This document shows positions 1 through 11,900 of a stretch of 64,000 nucleotides of DNA, piece after piece. The notes beneath the pieces were generated by a model, which made no database searches, was not told the origin of the DNA, and saw nothing but the letters and a program-made list of their open reading frames with translations. The DNA comes from Chlorokybus atmophyticus (lineage: Eukaryota; Streptophyta; Chlorokybophyceae; Chlorokybales; Chlorokybaceae). The stretch covers positions 811,108 to 875,107 of the forward strand of contig RHPI01001037.1 of the NCBI GenBank assembly GCA_009103225.1. The letters run 5' to 3'. Position numbers and translations under genes: made by a program. Within the stretch, counting starts at the first letter, position 1. Each line of letters begins with the position of its first letter.

Positions 1-78
1 CTGCCGAAGCAGAAGATGCCCTGGCTATGGCGGCCATATATATATATATATATATATATCAGACGACCACGTGCATAC

Positions 79-1303
79 CTCAGCAAGCAGTTGAGGGGGC
101 AGGTTGGCCATCTCAAACTTCGAGTATGGGTCTGGAACGCCTCCACCCTGCACCAAACAGATGTGCATGAGCAACAACGCCACATGCTAGTGCCATTGAC
201 AATATGTGCACACTAGCATCCTACCGACCACTAAGACACCGTCTCGCACCCACTGCATTGCACTCGCTGACAACATCGGACTTGCACGGTTACAAACATC
301 TTCTACTGCCCATACCACACAGCGGGCAGCGTCGATGAGATGTAAGCCGTGCTCACCCAGTTATGCAGCGGTGGTGCCTGGGGTGAAACGTGTTTCCCCC
401 ATCTATGTTACAGGCGTTGACCAGAGCTGCGAGAACGATGCACAATACGTAATGCTAGGTCAAGAACTGCTGGTTGCAAATGCCCACCAACAGGACAAGG
501 CCACCGGCAGATGTTGGCCTGCGATAGGCCGCAACAGCGGCCTGGTGCAAACCGAGAGAAAACACAGCAAATGCATGCTCTATGTGGCTGGCAGCTGCGC
601 CCTCTGGTGCAGCGCCACAGGCCTCATCAACGCACCAAAACAGTAATCTCGTGTTCTCGTCTGTAAGCCAGCGCATCAGCAGATGGTGTCACTTCCTCAT
701 AAACACGCGGCTTTTTGGGAGCTGCATAGGCAGCTTCTCGTCCATACCCTGCTGACTCCACAGCACCATTGCCGTACATCTGGAAACAAGCGTCCCAACT
801 TAGCAGCACACATACAGACATTGTTGCTACAGATAGCATGCAGTCATGCATTAACAACATGCTTGTTACAGAACTGACGGCATGCAGGTCAAAGACAATG
901 CACGCACATGTTCAACCGCAGCAACTGTCATGTGCCAGCAACAGACGGCATATCAGAAGCCAACAACACCCCGCAAAATATAGACAACAAGTACCGGCTG
1001 AGCGGAGTATGTGCCCTGCTTCTGTGCTGCATAGCCGCCGTTGCTGTACGTGCCGGTCTGGGAGGCATAGCCGTTGGAGTAAGCTCCATAGCCTCCCATG
1101 GAGTGCCCGTTGCCGTTTGCAGGGGCAGCAGGCTGGGGCGCAGGAGCAACAGGCACCGGCGCAACCGGCCGCTCATACTGTGTTACATTGGTCTCAGGAT
1201 TCCAGTAGTACAGGCAGTTGGTAGTCGGGTCAATCAGCCCGGTCCATGGGGCAGGCAGCGTCGGATCCGGCGGAGCATACCGAGGCGCCGTCGCAGCAGC
1301 CAT
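79..1303 (-). CDS. DEAD-box RNA helicase, WW-domain (DRH1/RH14-like), 5' part only
   Basis: N-terminal part of a plant-type ATP-dependent RNA helicase of the DRH1/RH14/RH46 group, probably acting in nuclear RNA metabolism. Three exons are visible: 1303-995, 779-636 and 147-79, all phase 0; the rest lies left of the window. Exon 1 carries a WW domain around residues 10-40 (core [20 protein letters not shown], with Y at the usual second Trp), then Gly/Tyr/Asn-rich sequence. Exon 2 has the linker ending [10 protein letters not shown]. Exon 3 ([19 protein letters not shown]) is the start of the Q-motif region. The ATG at 1303 is chosen because [20 protein letters not shown] matches the plant N-terminus; an upstream in-frame ATG at 1363 exists. 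The helicase motifs themselves are not in the window, so the assignment rests on the N-terminus and linker. Confidence 0.85.
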
Positions 1304-2739
1304 AGCCTCGCCTGGCGTACCTCCCTCTCCTGCCGCCGCAAGGACAAGGACGCCACAAGCCAAGCAACCCTAGCTTTGCGCAGCGGCTTGCACCCGCCGC
1401 ACGCTTTCTTGCAGCAACGACGCTAGAGCTGGCTGCGCTCCTTTCTGAAACCCACCAACACCAGCTTCCAGCGCTTTCCAACAACCCCGCCAGCAATCCC
1501 GCCGCCCCAATCGCCGCCGCCGCCGCCGCCGCCGCCTGAAAAGCGCCTACCGCCAGCAAGACAGAGCCGCGGCCGTGTCTCAGAAACGCCAACCGTTAAG
1601 TTACGTCATCGGCGCCTTAGTAACTATCAGAGTTGAGCTGTGTGAATGGACGCTGTGAATCCATGTGCCCATAGTTCACTTATGTGAGTCGACGTGAAGC
1701 CAGATTGAATTAAGCGTCTCTGGCGTGCGCCGTAACATAGGTAAGCTTGGTGTAATGCGCAATTAGGATTTTGGCGCTAACAGCGGCGGCGGCGGCGGCG
1801 CTGGAGGATGCAGTTGGAGTGTTGAGACGCAACTAGCATGAAGGTAATGGCAGGTTCTGGTGCATGTTGCTAGCCTGACACCTTCGTACTGTCCTCGTAA
1901 CTGCAAGTATTGGTCAAATGGTGCCGTAAGTTTTGTACCCGCTGTTGGTGCGTTCCATTTAGAGGCCTTGCGCCGTCCTGCTGTTAGCATCGCTATCCCT
2001 TCTACGTCGTAATAATCTCTTTGTTCAGCACTGGTGTTGAACATACCGGGTGCATCTGTTTGTGCTGTTGTCACGGTTGCATGTGCAGGAAGGTCAAACA
2101 TTGTTCGTTTTGCACGTAATCTGTAGCTGTTGATGCTGCTGTTCAACACCCACGTACACCATGTACATTGTCACTGCGACACGAAGAGCTCCAATTGCTT
2201 TGTGAAGCGACATTGCCGCTCACAATCATCCGTTGCCCGTCCAGTGCTCTTCAACCAACTAGAGCCTTTGTCAGTTGCGTGCGTGCGTGCGTGGTGTTGT
2301 TGCAGCGAAGCAGTTAAGGGCACATCATGAACGGCCTGCTACAACGCTATGGTTGTTAAGTAGTTATAGAAGAGGAGGTTTCTTACACAAATCCATTACT
2401 GAATCCGTATACTGCATTGATATCTGTTGTTAAGGCACAAGTAATGGTAAGCTGATGACAGGATGTACACACTTACCTTAATTTACTATTGCAACCGTTG
2501 AAGAACTTTATGTTGAAGAACTTTATACTGCTTGCATGCATGGCTGCAGGGTGCTTGCACTGCTTAAGTAGTTGCACAATTAAGTTGCACCCCAAAAAAT
2601 CGAAATAATTGCTACTGAGAAAGCATCACACGTGCAGCTTGAATGTTTCTTACTCTGACTTGACGCTGTTGTCCATCCCTGTGGACTGCTTCATTGATTA
2701 TCCTCTAGTGTCTGACTGATGCATCTGTTATGTGTGCAG
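1304..2739. promoter_or_regulatory. Divergent 5' region between helicase and ALKBH8 genes
   Basis: Intergenic or 5'UTR DNA. It holds a telo-box-like AACCCTAG at 1366-1373, a CCG run near 1512-1537 (5' of the helicase) and a GGC run near 1784-1800. The acceptor-like TGTGTGCAG ending at 2739 suggests a non-coding or short coding first exon of the ALKBH8 gene lies somewhere here. A weak minus-strand open frame (1763-2149) is listed separately. Confidence 0.5.
1763..2149 (-). CDS. Possible hypothetical exon, unrecognised
   Basis: A minus-strand open frame of about 128 codons. The stretch from about residue 30 to 90 (for example SAEQRDYYDVEGIAMLTAGR and KLTAPFDQYLQLRGQYEG) has a mixed, protein-like composition; the C-terminal end is proline-rich and comes from a GGC repeat. 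No family is recognised, there is no clear ATG context, and no confident partner exon was found. It may be a single exon of an unmodelled gene or a chance frame in the 5' region. Confidence 0.2.
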   Translation of the reverse strand: MLNSSINSYRLRAKRTMFDLPAHATVTTAQTDAPGMFNTSAEQRDYYDVEGIAMLTAGRRKASKWNAPTAGTKLTAPFDQYLQLRGQYEGVRLATCTRTCHYLHASCVSTLQLHPPAPPPPPLLAPKS

Positions 2740-2791
2740 ACCTTGTGGGCCAAGCGCTGAGGTCAAGAAGCACAAGCAACTTGCCGGCAAT

Positions 2792-5347
2792 ATGCAGCCG
2801 CCGCAGCAGCACCCGTATGTGAGACCGCAGCGGGGCACAGCGCTGCCTTCTCGCCACTTGTATGCGGTCAACGTCGGGCCCTCTGTGGGCGTGTCGCTGG
2901 CGGATGTTGCTGAAGCATTCCGTGCCTACGGGCCCGTGGAGTGCGTGTGTGAGGCCCCGGGAAGTGCACGTGTGTTTGTGTCCATGGCATCAGTCGAGGC
3001 TGCGGTGGCAGCAAAGGGCCGGCTGAGCTCTGTTTGCGGACGCGAGGTGAGGCTGTCCTTTACGCTGCGCGAGGATGAACTCGTCAAGGACCGGCCGCTG
3101 CCTGTTCTGCGGGACTCGCAGGCCACTGGCATACAGGGCTTGCGCCTGTACAAGGACTTCATCACGGAAGATGAGGAGAAGGTGAGCTCTAGCAACGTGA
3201 CTCAGTCTGGTCGGCACGGCTTGAAGCTTGCACAAGAATGCAGGAGAGAGTTACTCTTGTGTTTCCAGAATCTTCTCGTTATGTTTAACACTAGTGACGG
3301 CGTCAAACAGTCTCTTGTGCTAGTCGTTTTATTTGAAGGCTGTCTTATGCATTGTTGCAGATGCTGTTGGCAGAGGTGGGTCAGCGCGAATGGCAGCACT
3401 TAGCAAAGCGCAGGGTTCAGCACTACGGCTTTGAGTTTCAGTACAAGGTAGCTGCTCACTGATGCCACGCACGATGTACTTTCTGCCGGTCTTGTGATTG
3501 GGTCTACTCTTTGTTCAGGCTTGTGTACGATGACAGATTCGCAATGTGGATGTCAGCGAATCCTTGGGGGTTTTGCCAGAGTTTACACATCCAATTGCAG
3601 ATCGCATATCCCAGTTGCCCGAGCTCGCGCATTGCAATGAACCTGCTTACCCATTGGACCAGCTCACAGTAAGTTGTGTTGCTGTCAGTGATGGGTGTGC
3701 TATTGTTTCCTATGATTTACATATACAAGTCTGCAAACTGCATGCAGTGATAAAAGTGTGTTAACAGGTGAATGAGTACCAACCAGGCGTGGGTTTGTCA
3801 CCCCACATCGATACGCACTCAGCGTTCCAAGGCGCCATTGTCTCCTTGTCTCTTGCATCCAATATCATCATGGAGTTTCGTGAGGCTGCAGCATACCGCA
3901 GTGTGCAAGATGGTGGAACAGAGCAGTCCCGCAGCTCAGCAGCAATGCGCAGGCGTGCTCTCCTGCTCCCAGCACGATCGCTGTTGGTGTTCTCAGGCGA
4001 AGCACGCTATGCGTGGCAGCACTACATACCCCATAGAAAGGTTCGCAGTGTAGTTCAAGTCCGCAACACCAAGTATGATTCATAAGAACATGCACTTGCT
4101 CGCAAGCAATGGCATGTTTGTTCTGACTGAAGCTCAGCTGTTCCTCTCAATGCACCATACCACTGCTTTTCGGGATACTAGGGATTTTGCAATGATAGGT
4201 TTGCTTTGCAGGCTGATTGGATTGATGGCAAGTTGCAGCCGCGGGAGTCTTGTCGCGTCTCATTCACATTCCGCAAGGTGACTGTTGGCACAAGCTAGTT
4301 TAGTCATGCTCCTTCAGGTGCTGCCCTGGTCCTCTTGATCCCATATCGCGTCAACTCATGCTCAACTATGTACAGGTGCGACATGGACCCTGCAGGTGTG
4401 CTTATCCTGCCGTCTGCGACTCCCAACTCGAGGCTGGGCCTGATGCCACAAGCCCAAATCTGCAAAGCCACATCCAGGCAGCTCCAAGCGACAAGCAGCT
4501 TGTGGATGACACTCGTGCCAATGGCTGTCATGGCGTCGATGAAGCCCGCATGGGCACAAGTGACAGTGCGGAGCCTTGCACCATTGATGACAATGCTCTC
4601 GCCATCCCGGCCGTTGAGAGAAAATACGTACATGCGGTGTATGATGCGATCGCGCCTCACTTCAGCGACACGCGGTTTGCACGCTGGCCCAGGGTGCTGG
4701 CGTTCTTGCGTAGCCTACCCAAGGATGCCATGGTGTTGGATGCCGGCTGCGGCAATGGAAAGTACTTGGGCGTAGTCCCGCATCTCTTCATGGTCGGTTG
4801 CGACTACAGCGCTGGTCTGGTCGACATCTGTGCGGGGAAAGGGTTTGATGCCTCTGTCGCCGATACAACGCAATTACCTTATCGCGACAACGTCTTTGAT
4901 GCCGTCATCTCAATAGCTGTGCTGCATCATTTGAGCTCCAACACGCGCAGAACAGCGGCCGTGCAAGAGTTGTTGCGCGTGGTGAAGCCTGGTGGCTGCG
5001 TGCTGCTGACGGCGTGGTCTAAAGAGCAGGAAGATGCCAACATTCTGGCCAAGTGGACTCCCATACCAAAGAAGGCTGAGGAGGACAGCGTACGCTCTGT
5101 ATCAGGGCAGGATTTCTTTGTGCCTTGGCATGTGCCATATCATCGAGTGGGCACTCAGCAGCACGCTGAAGGGGCAGCGATTAGCGAAGAGAAAGAGGCT
5201 ATCTTATTCAAGCGCTACTACCATGTGTTTGTTAGGGGTGAGTTACAGAGCTTGGTGCAGCAGTTCGCTCAGCACGTTGACATTGTGGACCATTACTATG
5301 ACAAATCAAATTGGTGCGTTATAGTCAGGAAACGCGGCGCTCTCTGA
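2792..5347 (+). CDS. ALKBH8: ALKBH8-type tRNA wobble-uridine hydroxylase/methyltransferase (RRM-AlkB-TRM9 fusion)
   Basis: Modifies wobble uridines of tRNA: the TRM9-like domain methylates cm5U to mcm5U and the AlkB domain hydroxylates it. Exons: 2792-3181, 3361-3447, 3537-3668, 3768-4040, 4212-4277 and 4376-5347, all phase 0, giving about 639 aa, close to the animal length of about 660. Domains in order: RRM (about residues 20-90), AlkB Fe(II)/2-oxoglutarate dioxygenase (about 110-315) with HID motif in LSPHIDTHSAF, distal His in WQHYIPHRK and the RVSFTFR arginine pair, then the linker VRHGPCRCAYPAVCDSQ, then a class I methyltransferase (motif I VLDAGCGNGKYL) ending in FKRYYHVFVRGEL and HYYDKSNWCVI. 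An acceptor at 2739 keeps the frame open upstream of the ATG at 2792, so a further 5' exon is possible. All catalytic residues looked for are present. Confidence 0.93.
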
Positions 5348-6179
5348 GTTGTCATGCGGGACAGCTTCGCTCTGTTGATCAGTTATGCATAACAACAGTG
5401 CTTCAGAACAATAGCTGGTTGTAATATGTACAACCAACAATGGCCCTGCACACATAAGGCTCAAATGACATGGACCAGCACACATGCTGCGTGCAAACAC
5501 GCTCTGGTGCAGCACCTATGTGGTAAGTGAATTGGACTCCCGGTTCCTGTATTGGGAGCTACATAAGCAGGACTCCACAAAAGGCTGCTGACCCCTAGGC
5601 CTGGATGCCACTTGCCACCAACCCATCGTCATCTGTGACAGGCAACAAGACGGGGCCCCTTGTGGCTGTCAGCCTTGTTGGCAGAACAACTTGGTCAGCG
5701 AACCCAAGGTAGGCAATGCCTTATAGACCAACGTCTATAGTACTCATGCGCATTGAGGCCTTGGGCATAAAGACCAATGCAGCAAGTGCACACGTGACAC
5801 AAGAACGCATCGCGCAGACTGGCCACAAAACCTCCGCACTGTAAATAGATACACATGTCAGGTGGGGGTACAGGCTGGCAGCAGTTGTCAATGACCGCGA
5901 CAGAGCACACTGAATGAAGCACATCGCCTTAGAGCACTGCTGATTTTGGTCTGCACCACTTGACTATACCATCTACTGATAGTGCTAGTATCTCAAAACT
6001 TGCTATAAGATGTACCTGCGCGAAACCCGAAGAGATGTCAAAAAAAGACTTCCAATGCCAGTGCATGCATGTCACACCAGTATGCCTTAGTGTGGTTGCT
6101 TGCTGTGTTGTTAAATTCTATGCTTTGTACTCATACGTATTGGTTTGAAGTGCTTGGCCCCTTGGTATTACCCTATGCC
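5348..6179. other. Intergenic, convergent 3' ends
   Basis: Space between the stop of the ALKBH8 gene (plus) and the stop of the CtBP-like gene (minus). Only short chance frames are seen; it presumably holds both 3'UTRs. No repeat or RNA gene is recognised. Confidence 0.6.
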
Positions 6180-8396
6180 TCAATGCCTAGAGCTTACTGT
6201 GGGAAACTTGAAGTTGGTCAACTGAAGACACTCGAGATTTGAGCCCTGCAATCGCCACCGTTCCCAGGCATCAAACTTGTGGCTGGCAAACAACATCTCC
6301 CCTTGCCGCGTGCCCTGCACCACCGTTACGCTGATGACGCAGGGGTACACTTGCACATTGTGTAACAACTAAGCCTGGCTCACTGAAACTTAAAACTTAC
6401 CTGAAGACAAAGGCCATGGCCAGCAGTTGACCGCACCCCCCAAAACTCTCCATAGCGATCCTATGTGCCATGTGTACATATTGCGTACAAAGGCATTGGT
6501 GACAGCATTTGATGGTGACATTGCTGATATGGTTTGTCGTGCCTTACCTGGATGTGCAACAGCTTGAACTGTGCAGCAGGATCCCAGCGAGAAACCCCAT
6601 CACTTACATCAAGGACCCATCTGCCCATGTCCGCCCGGTATTTTGCAACATAGTACAACTGATCTCGATTGGGATGTCCAGGAGCGAACGCGCGCAAGGC
6701 CACGAGCATACCCGGCTTGAGAGCCTCAGCTCGCCCGCCACTATCATACTCCATTGTTTTACTAAAATCGATGAAGGACCAGCCAGCGTCGGCGTGCTGT
6801 CCATTAGCATTCCGCGAACCAGTCGTCAAAACAGTGTTGCGTCCTGATGTTGAGGATTCTCCAGCAGACTGAGTTGCAGAGTTCAACTCCCGAGTCAGCA
6901 CAACATGTGTCTCTTCTGCTGCTGTGGTTGGCGGTTGGATGTCGTCTTGTATCGCTGCGAACCCTGCATGGCTGTCTTTGTGCTTGAGGAAAACCCTGAC
7001 AGCGCTCGCGGCTCTGAAGCGGACCTCAGACCATGCCTGCTCGCTGAAAGCTGCTGTTTTGGGTGTAACTAACAGATTTGGCAACTCTCTGATCTGTAGG
7101 AACCAGCGTTGCCTGTCTTAGGCTGCATTGCTGGCAATGAAGGTTAGGCATGCTCAAGCATGAGTGTGACTTACCCAAGACTCTATCCAATCAGGCCCGT
7201 CCACGGAGTCGAGTGCTGCCCCACCAAGCAGCCCATCCGCCAAGGCCTGCTTCAGCGCGCTTGCATCCACAATGTCCGGGGAGCCAATGTTGATCAGCAG
7301 TGCGCCTGGTATAAGACAGCGCTGGTCAACCAAAGGCACAGCTTGAAGAATATATGAAGGAAGCTGGTTGTTATTGAAAGAGACAATGTACCTGCCTTGA
7401 TGATGGCTAAGCTTGCATTGTTGACAAGCCTGCGGGTTTCGGGTGTGCCTGGACAATGCAAGGACAACACATCTGTGCGTGAAACCAAGCCCAAAAAGCT
7501 GGTGCAGCGTTGTATGCCAGGGATGCCATCCAGAGCCGAAGAAGCACGTGATTGATCGCTGTCGTCCTGTGCAACCCAGGATAATGATTGGCTTCAGGAA
7601 CGAATCATTGAACACAAGTCGCGGATCATGACCAAACACCCATCATACCATACCACAACATAAGGGTCCCAATAACAGACATTCATTTCCAACGCTCGAG
7701 CCCGCCTAGCCACTGCACAAGCCACTGCGTCCGCTCCAACCAACCCAAGCGTCAAACCGCGGCAGCGTCGTGTCCCTTGAAGGAGCGACGGCGTAGGTAC
7801 CCATGCGTGTGATACTGAGCCATGCATGGCGAGGGTAGTTGTCCTGTATGTCAATGCAACACCACATTAAGCTTGATGACGCTGCTACGCGCCAATGTGC
7901 AACTTCACGAAGGCAGTCTTACACAAGCATCCTGATACAAGCAAGAAATGCCAGCCAGGTTTGTTGGTGGATGGATGGTAAGTCGTGCCTTGTCAGGCGG
8001 TGCAATGTGACTGAACAGTAGACATGCATACCTTCGAAGCAACGCGAGCATTAGTGCAATGACAGTGTCTGCCCTCTCGTCCACAGTGCGAACTCGAATG
8101 CGGGCGACATGAACATCAGGGGCGATCTCCGCTGCGGCAACGGCATCGCTCTTCTCGTCACCGTAGTCGCCGAGGCACAGCACGAGAGAGACACACCTCA
8201 AGCGCTTGCGGACGCTCCTGGGCAGGTCGGCCAGTGACGCCGTGAGCACCACCTTGGCCTGCTGTAGCAACCCCGAGGAGAGGTCCGCAGCGGCTAAGCC
8301 CACTCTCTCCACCCTCGCCACGCCCGCCAGCATCTCCCTCTCTAGACCCACGTCCGGAAGAGCGTGCACTGCCAGCACTAGTGGTAGCTCCGCCAT
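6180..8396 (-). CDS. AN: CtBP / ANGUSTIFOLIA-like protein
   Basis: Homologue of plant ANGUSTIFOLIA, a CtBP-like member of the D-2-hydroxyacid dehydrogenase superfamily. In land plants it shapes cells through microtubules and Golgi/stress-granule roles rather than as a known enzyme. Exons on the minus strand: 8396-8032, 7843-7654, 7566-7392, 7305-7175, 7093-6548, 6460-6401 and 6368-6180; frames join exactly, about 551 aa. Recognisable blocks: TVIALMLALLRR, then RRCRGLTLGLVGADAVACAV (Rossmann glycine region), DVLSLHCPGTPETRRLVN, ALLINIGSPDIVDASALKQA, LGGAALDSVDGPDWIESW, NLLVTPKTAAFSEQAW, and a plant-AN-like C-terminus with FDAWERWRLQGSNLE. The Rossmann motif is not canonical GxGxxG, as in plant AN. 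The ATG at 8396 gives MAELPLVLAVHALPD; an in-frame ATG at 8438 is an alternative. The exon 6460-6401 is the least certain. Confidence 0.9.
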
Positions 8397-8912
8397 GCTT
8401 GCTCGCTTCGGGCTTGCTCCAGCTGTCAAACCTCTCACCCTTCACATGCCCTTGGCTTTGGACCCACAACCATCCCTCCAGCGTGACGTCGCCCCTGCCG
8501 CCGCCGCCCTGGACGACATCGCCAATGGCGCCACCAGCTCCTCGTTTTCCCTCGCTTTGCAAATTAGGGTTTGCGCTTCGCCCAAAATCAGCAGTGAGTT
8601 TGTTGGCTGCCTGGAGGTGGGTGTCGTTGTGGTGGGCGCCGGGGACGGCGGCGGAGGCGGTCCTAGGCGGAGCAGCGTGCGTCGTCGCGGGGCTGAGCTT
8701 GTCGTCCTGAGGTTTGCGAGGGCTGTTCCCTGTGGCGTGGCGGCATGACCGCTGTGGCGCCCGCCTGATCGATGCTGGTCGTTGGTGGGGTCGTTGTTGA
8801 GGTTGAGGTGGATGTTGCTGTGGATGTAGCTGCGGAGGTGGCGGTGGAGCCTCGTTCTCGCATGCGCATTTGCTGCGTCCGTCTGTGAGACATTGGCGTC
8901 CAATTGGTCACC
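8397..8912. promoter_or_regulatory. Bidirectional promoter region, AN-like / AP-4 epsilon
   Basis: The 516 bp between divergent start codons. It contains one telo-box, TTAGGGTTT at 8564-8572, and CCG/GGC-rich sequence. Shared regulation of the two genes is an inference from their head-to-head arrangement only. Confidence 0.55.
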
Positions 8913-11900
8913 ATGTCGCGTCACGGAGGCGGAGAGGGCTGGGCGTCGTCCAGGGAGTTCCTGGACCTGGTCAAGAGCATAGGGGAGTGCAAGAGCAAGA
9001 GCGAGGAGGATCGCATTATGGCCGTTGAGGTGGAGACGCTTAGGAAGCGCCTCGCGCAGCCCGACACGCCCAAGCGCCGCATGAAGGAGCTGCTGGTCCG
9101 CCTAGGATACGTTGAAATGCTGGGACACGACGCCTCTTTCGGTTACATTCACGCTGTAAAGCTCGCCAACGATCCCTCCTTGATGCTGAAGAAGGTGTCA
9201 GTTGCCTCATAACGTAGATTGCGCATAGAGTGGTAGTGTACTTGGCGCAGCACACATGTCAGTGCTCAAGGTTAAAGTTCAAAGAGGTGTGCACACTCAC
9301 TTCATACCCGATGAGCATGGACAATTGGCGCAGCACGCCATCATGGCCATGCAGATGCCTACGTAGCACACATTGATTTGGTCAATGTATCAACATGCAG
9401 CGTTGCATTCATGTCATACTTGACTGCATGGGGACGCGGAGCAACTTAGCTGTGATTATGAATGACATAGCAGAGGTGCTGGTTTCTGCACACGGTTCAA
9501 CGGTATCAGGTTCCAGCGACAGCAAGCTTGTGAGCATGCATGATTGTAAGTTTGCAAAACTGTGTTGGGTCACATTGCTTTGTTCATGGTTACACACATG
9601 CCCTAAGCCAGTATGTGCACTGCAGGTTGGGTATCTGGCGGTCACGCTGTTCTTGGATGAGAACCACGAGCTCATTATACTGATTCTCAACACAGTGCAG
9701 CGAGACTTGCGCTCAGACAACCATCTTATTGTTTGTACGGCACTGAATGCAATATGCAAGCTGACCAATCCAGACACTATCCCTGCCGTGCTCCAGCCTG
9801 TTGTCGATCTGCTATCCCACCCAAAGGAGGTATGCGATCCGGTGCAGCCGTTGTTTGTTGTGCAGCTAGCGGCTTCTATGCATACCTCGCTGTTAATACT
9901 TCTCTTCTTGTGCTTTCTTTATGCAGGTTGTGAGGAAAAAGGCAGTCATGGCTCTTCAGCGATTCAATCAGAAGGCACCGCACTTGGTGACCCACTTGAT
10001 ACAAAGATTTCGACAAGCATTATGCGACAAGGATCCGTCTGTTATGGCTGCTGCGCTTTGCGCGCTACATGACCGAGTTGTCTTGGATCCTGCCTCCTAC
10101 AAGAATCTTGTGCCTTCATTCGTAAGCATCTTGAAGCAGATCATTGAGCACAGGCTTCCCAAGGCGTATGACTATCACCGCACACCTGCACCTTTCATTC
10201 AGGTATATTCATCGCAGCTCGTGTGTAACAGGCGTGTCAGCGGCTGTTGGGTCATGCGTGTGCGCTGATATCTGTGTGCAGATCAAGCTGCTAAAGGTCC
10301 TCGCCATCCTGGGGGCATCTGACAAGCTGGCGAGCGAGAACATGTACGCTGTGCTGGCAGACGTTCTCCGCCGAGGCGATGTTGGTATCAATATTGGCAA
10401 TGCCATTGTGTATGAGTGCGTGAGAACAATTGCCAGCATATATCCCAATGGCAAATTACTCGAGGCTGGTGCGGAGGTGACTTCGCGGTTTCTTAAGAGT
10501 GATTCCCATAACCTCAAGTACATGGGCATTGACGCTCTTGGTTTAATTGTAAAGATCAATCCATCGTTTGCCACAGAGCATCAGTTGGCCGTTATTGATT
10601 GCCTGGAGGTGAGTTTGCAAATGCCGTGACTGGTGCTAAAAGAACTATTGCGACAGACAAGTTAGTGCTGTTACGCCCACTCATGTGTGGTGCTGCTGTC
10701 TGCAGGATCCTGATGAGACATTGCGACGCAAGACTCTAAACCTCTTATACCAAATGACCAAACCAAGCAATGTGGAAGTCATCGTGGAAAAGATGTTGAC
10801 TTACATGCGAGGCACGTCAGATGCACATATAAAAGTGGACATTGTAAATAAAGTCAACGAGCTCGCAGAGCGCTTCGCGCCCTCCAACCAGTGGTTCATT
10901 AAGGTAGGCCGCTCAAGACGCTTTTGTTTTTGTACAACAGTGGGACCACTGGCTGCATTGTTGTCTGTCTCGCCTGTTGCTCGCGCGTGGACTATGCTTG
11001 CTCAAAGTTGATGTATGCAGACCATGAACACTCTGTTTGAGCTTGGTGGTGACCTTGTCAAGCCAGAGGTTGCTCATAACTTGATGAGGCTGATCGCTGA
11101 AGGGTCTGGGGACAATGATGCTGAATCTGACAGCGAATTGCGCACATCTGCGGTAACAAGAGCAGCAGCTTCTTGTGTGTTGAATGGCAAGTCAGTGCCC
11201 TGACATGACGACTGCGATGTGTTGGCAGGTTGATTCGTATCTGGAATTGCTGGACAAGCCGAAGTTGCCTAGCATCCTGCTGCAAGTGATATGTTGGGTG
11301 CTTGGGGAGTATGGGACGCTAATGGGGGTGCTGTCTGCCGAGGAGCTTGTGGTCAAACTTTGTGACATTGCGGACCTCTATGCTGCCGATGATACTGTCA
11401 AGGTATGCCACGTGCTGTGCATAGCATCAAATGTTGAGGTATACGTTTCTACAAGTTGATTAGCAAGTGTATATGCTGTGCGTGTTTGGCAAGCAACAAG
11501 TTGTCACACAGGGGCGTGTTTGCATTGCATGCTGACTGAGACAGGGATGCAGGGGTATGTCATAACTGCCATAACAAAGGTCTACGCCCAGCAACTGGCG
11601 GCTGGGAAAAAGCTGCGGTTGAGTCATGCGGTAAGTGTTTAGTTAATTGTGTGATCTCAGAATGCATCTAATGCAAGCAAGCGCTGCAGGCGCTCTCTCT
11701 GGTTCGGCAGCTAGAAGGCTGCTTGTCTACGGACTTGCAGCAAAGGGCATATGAGCTGCAGGCGCTTACAGCGGCAGGTGACACGCTGGCACGAGTGTTG
11801 CCTGCAGACGCGAGCTCTGAGGACATTCAGGTGAGTACAGTCATGCCATGTGTCTGCTACTATATCGTCTTTCGACAGCGCTAAGTTGTATGCCGCACAC

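Noticed and set aside
1-60. TA repeat near the left edge as an AT-rich origin or promoter
   Set aside because: It lies inside an intron of the helicase gene and is an ordinary dinucleotide microsatellite.
8158-8748. Overlapping frames on both strands over the AN/AP-4 promoter region
   Set aside because: GC-rich 5' sequence opens all frames; only the AN first exon (8032-8396) has family similarity.
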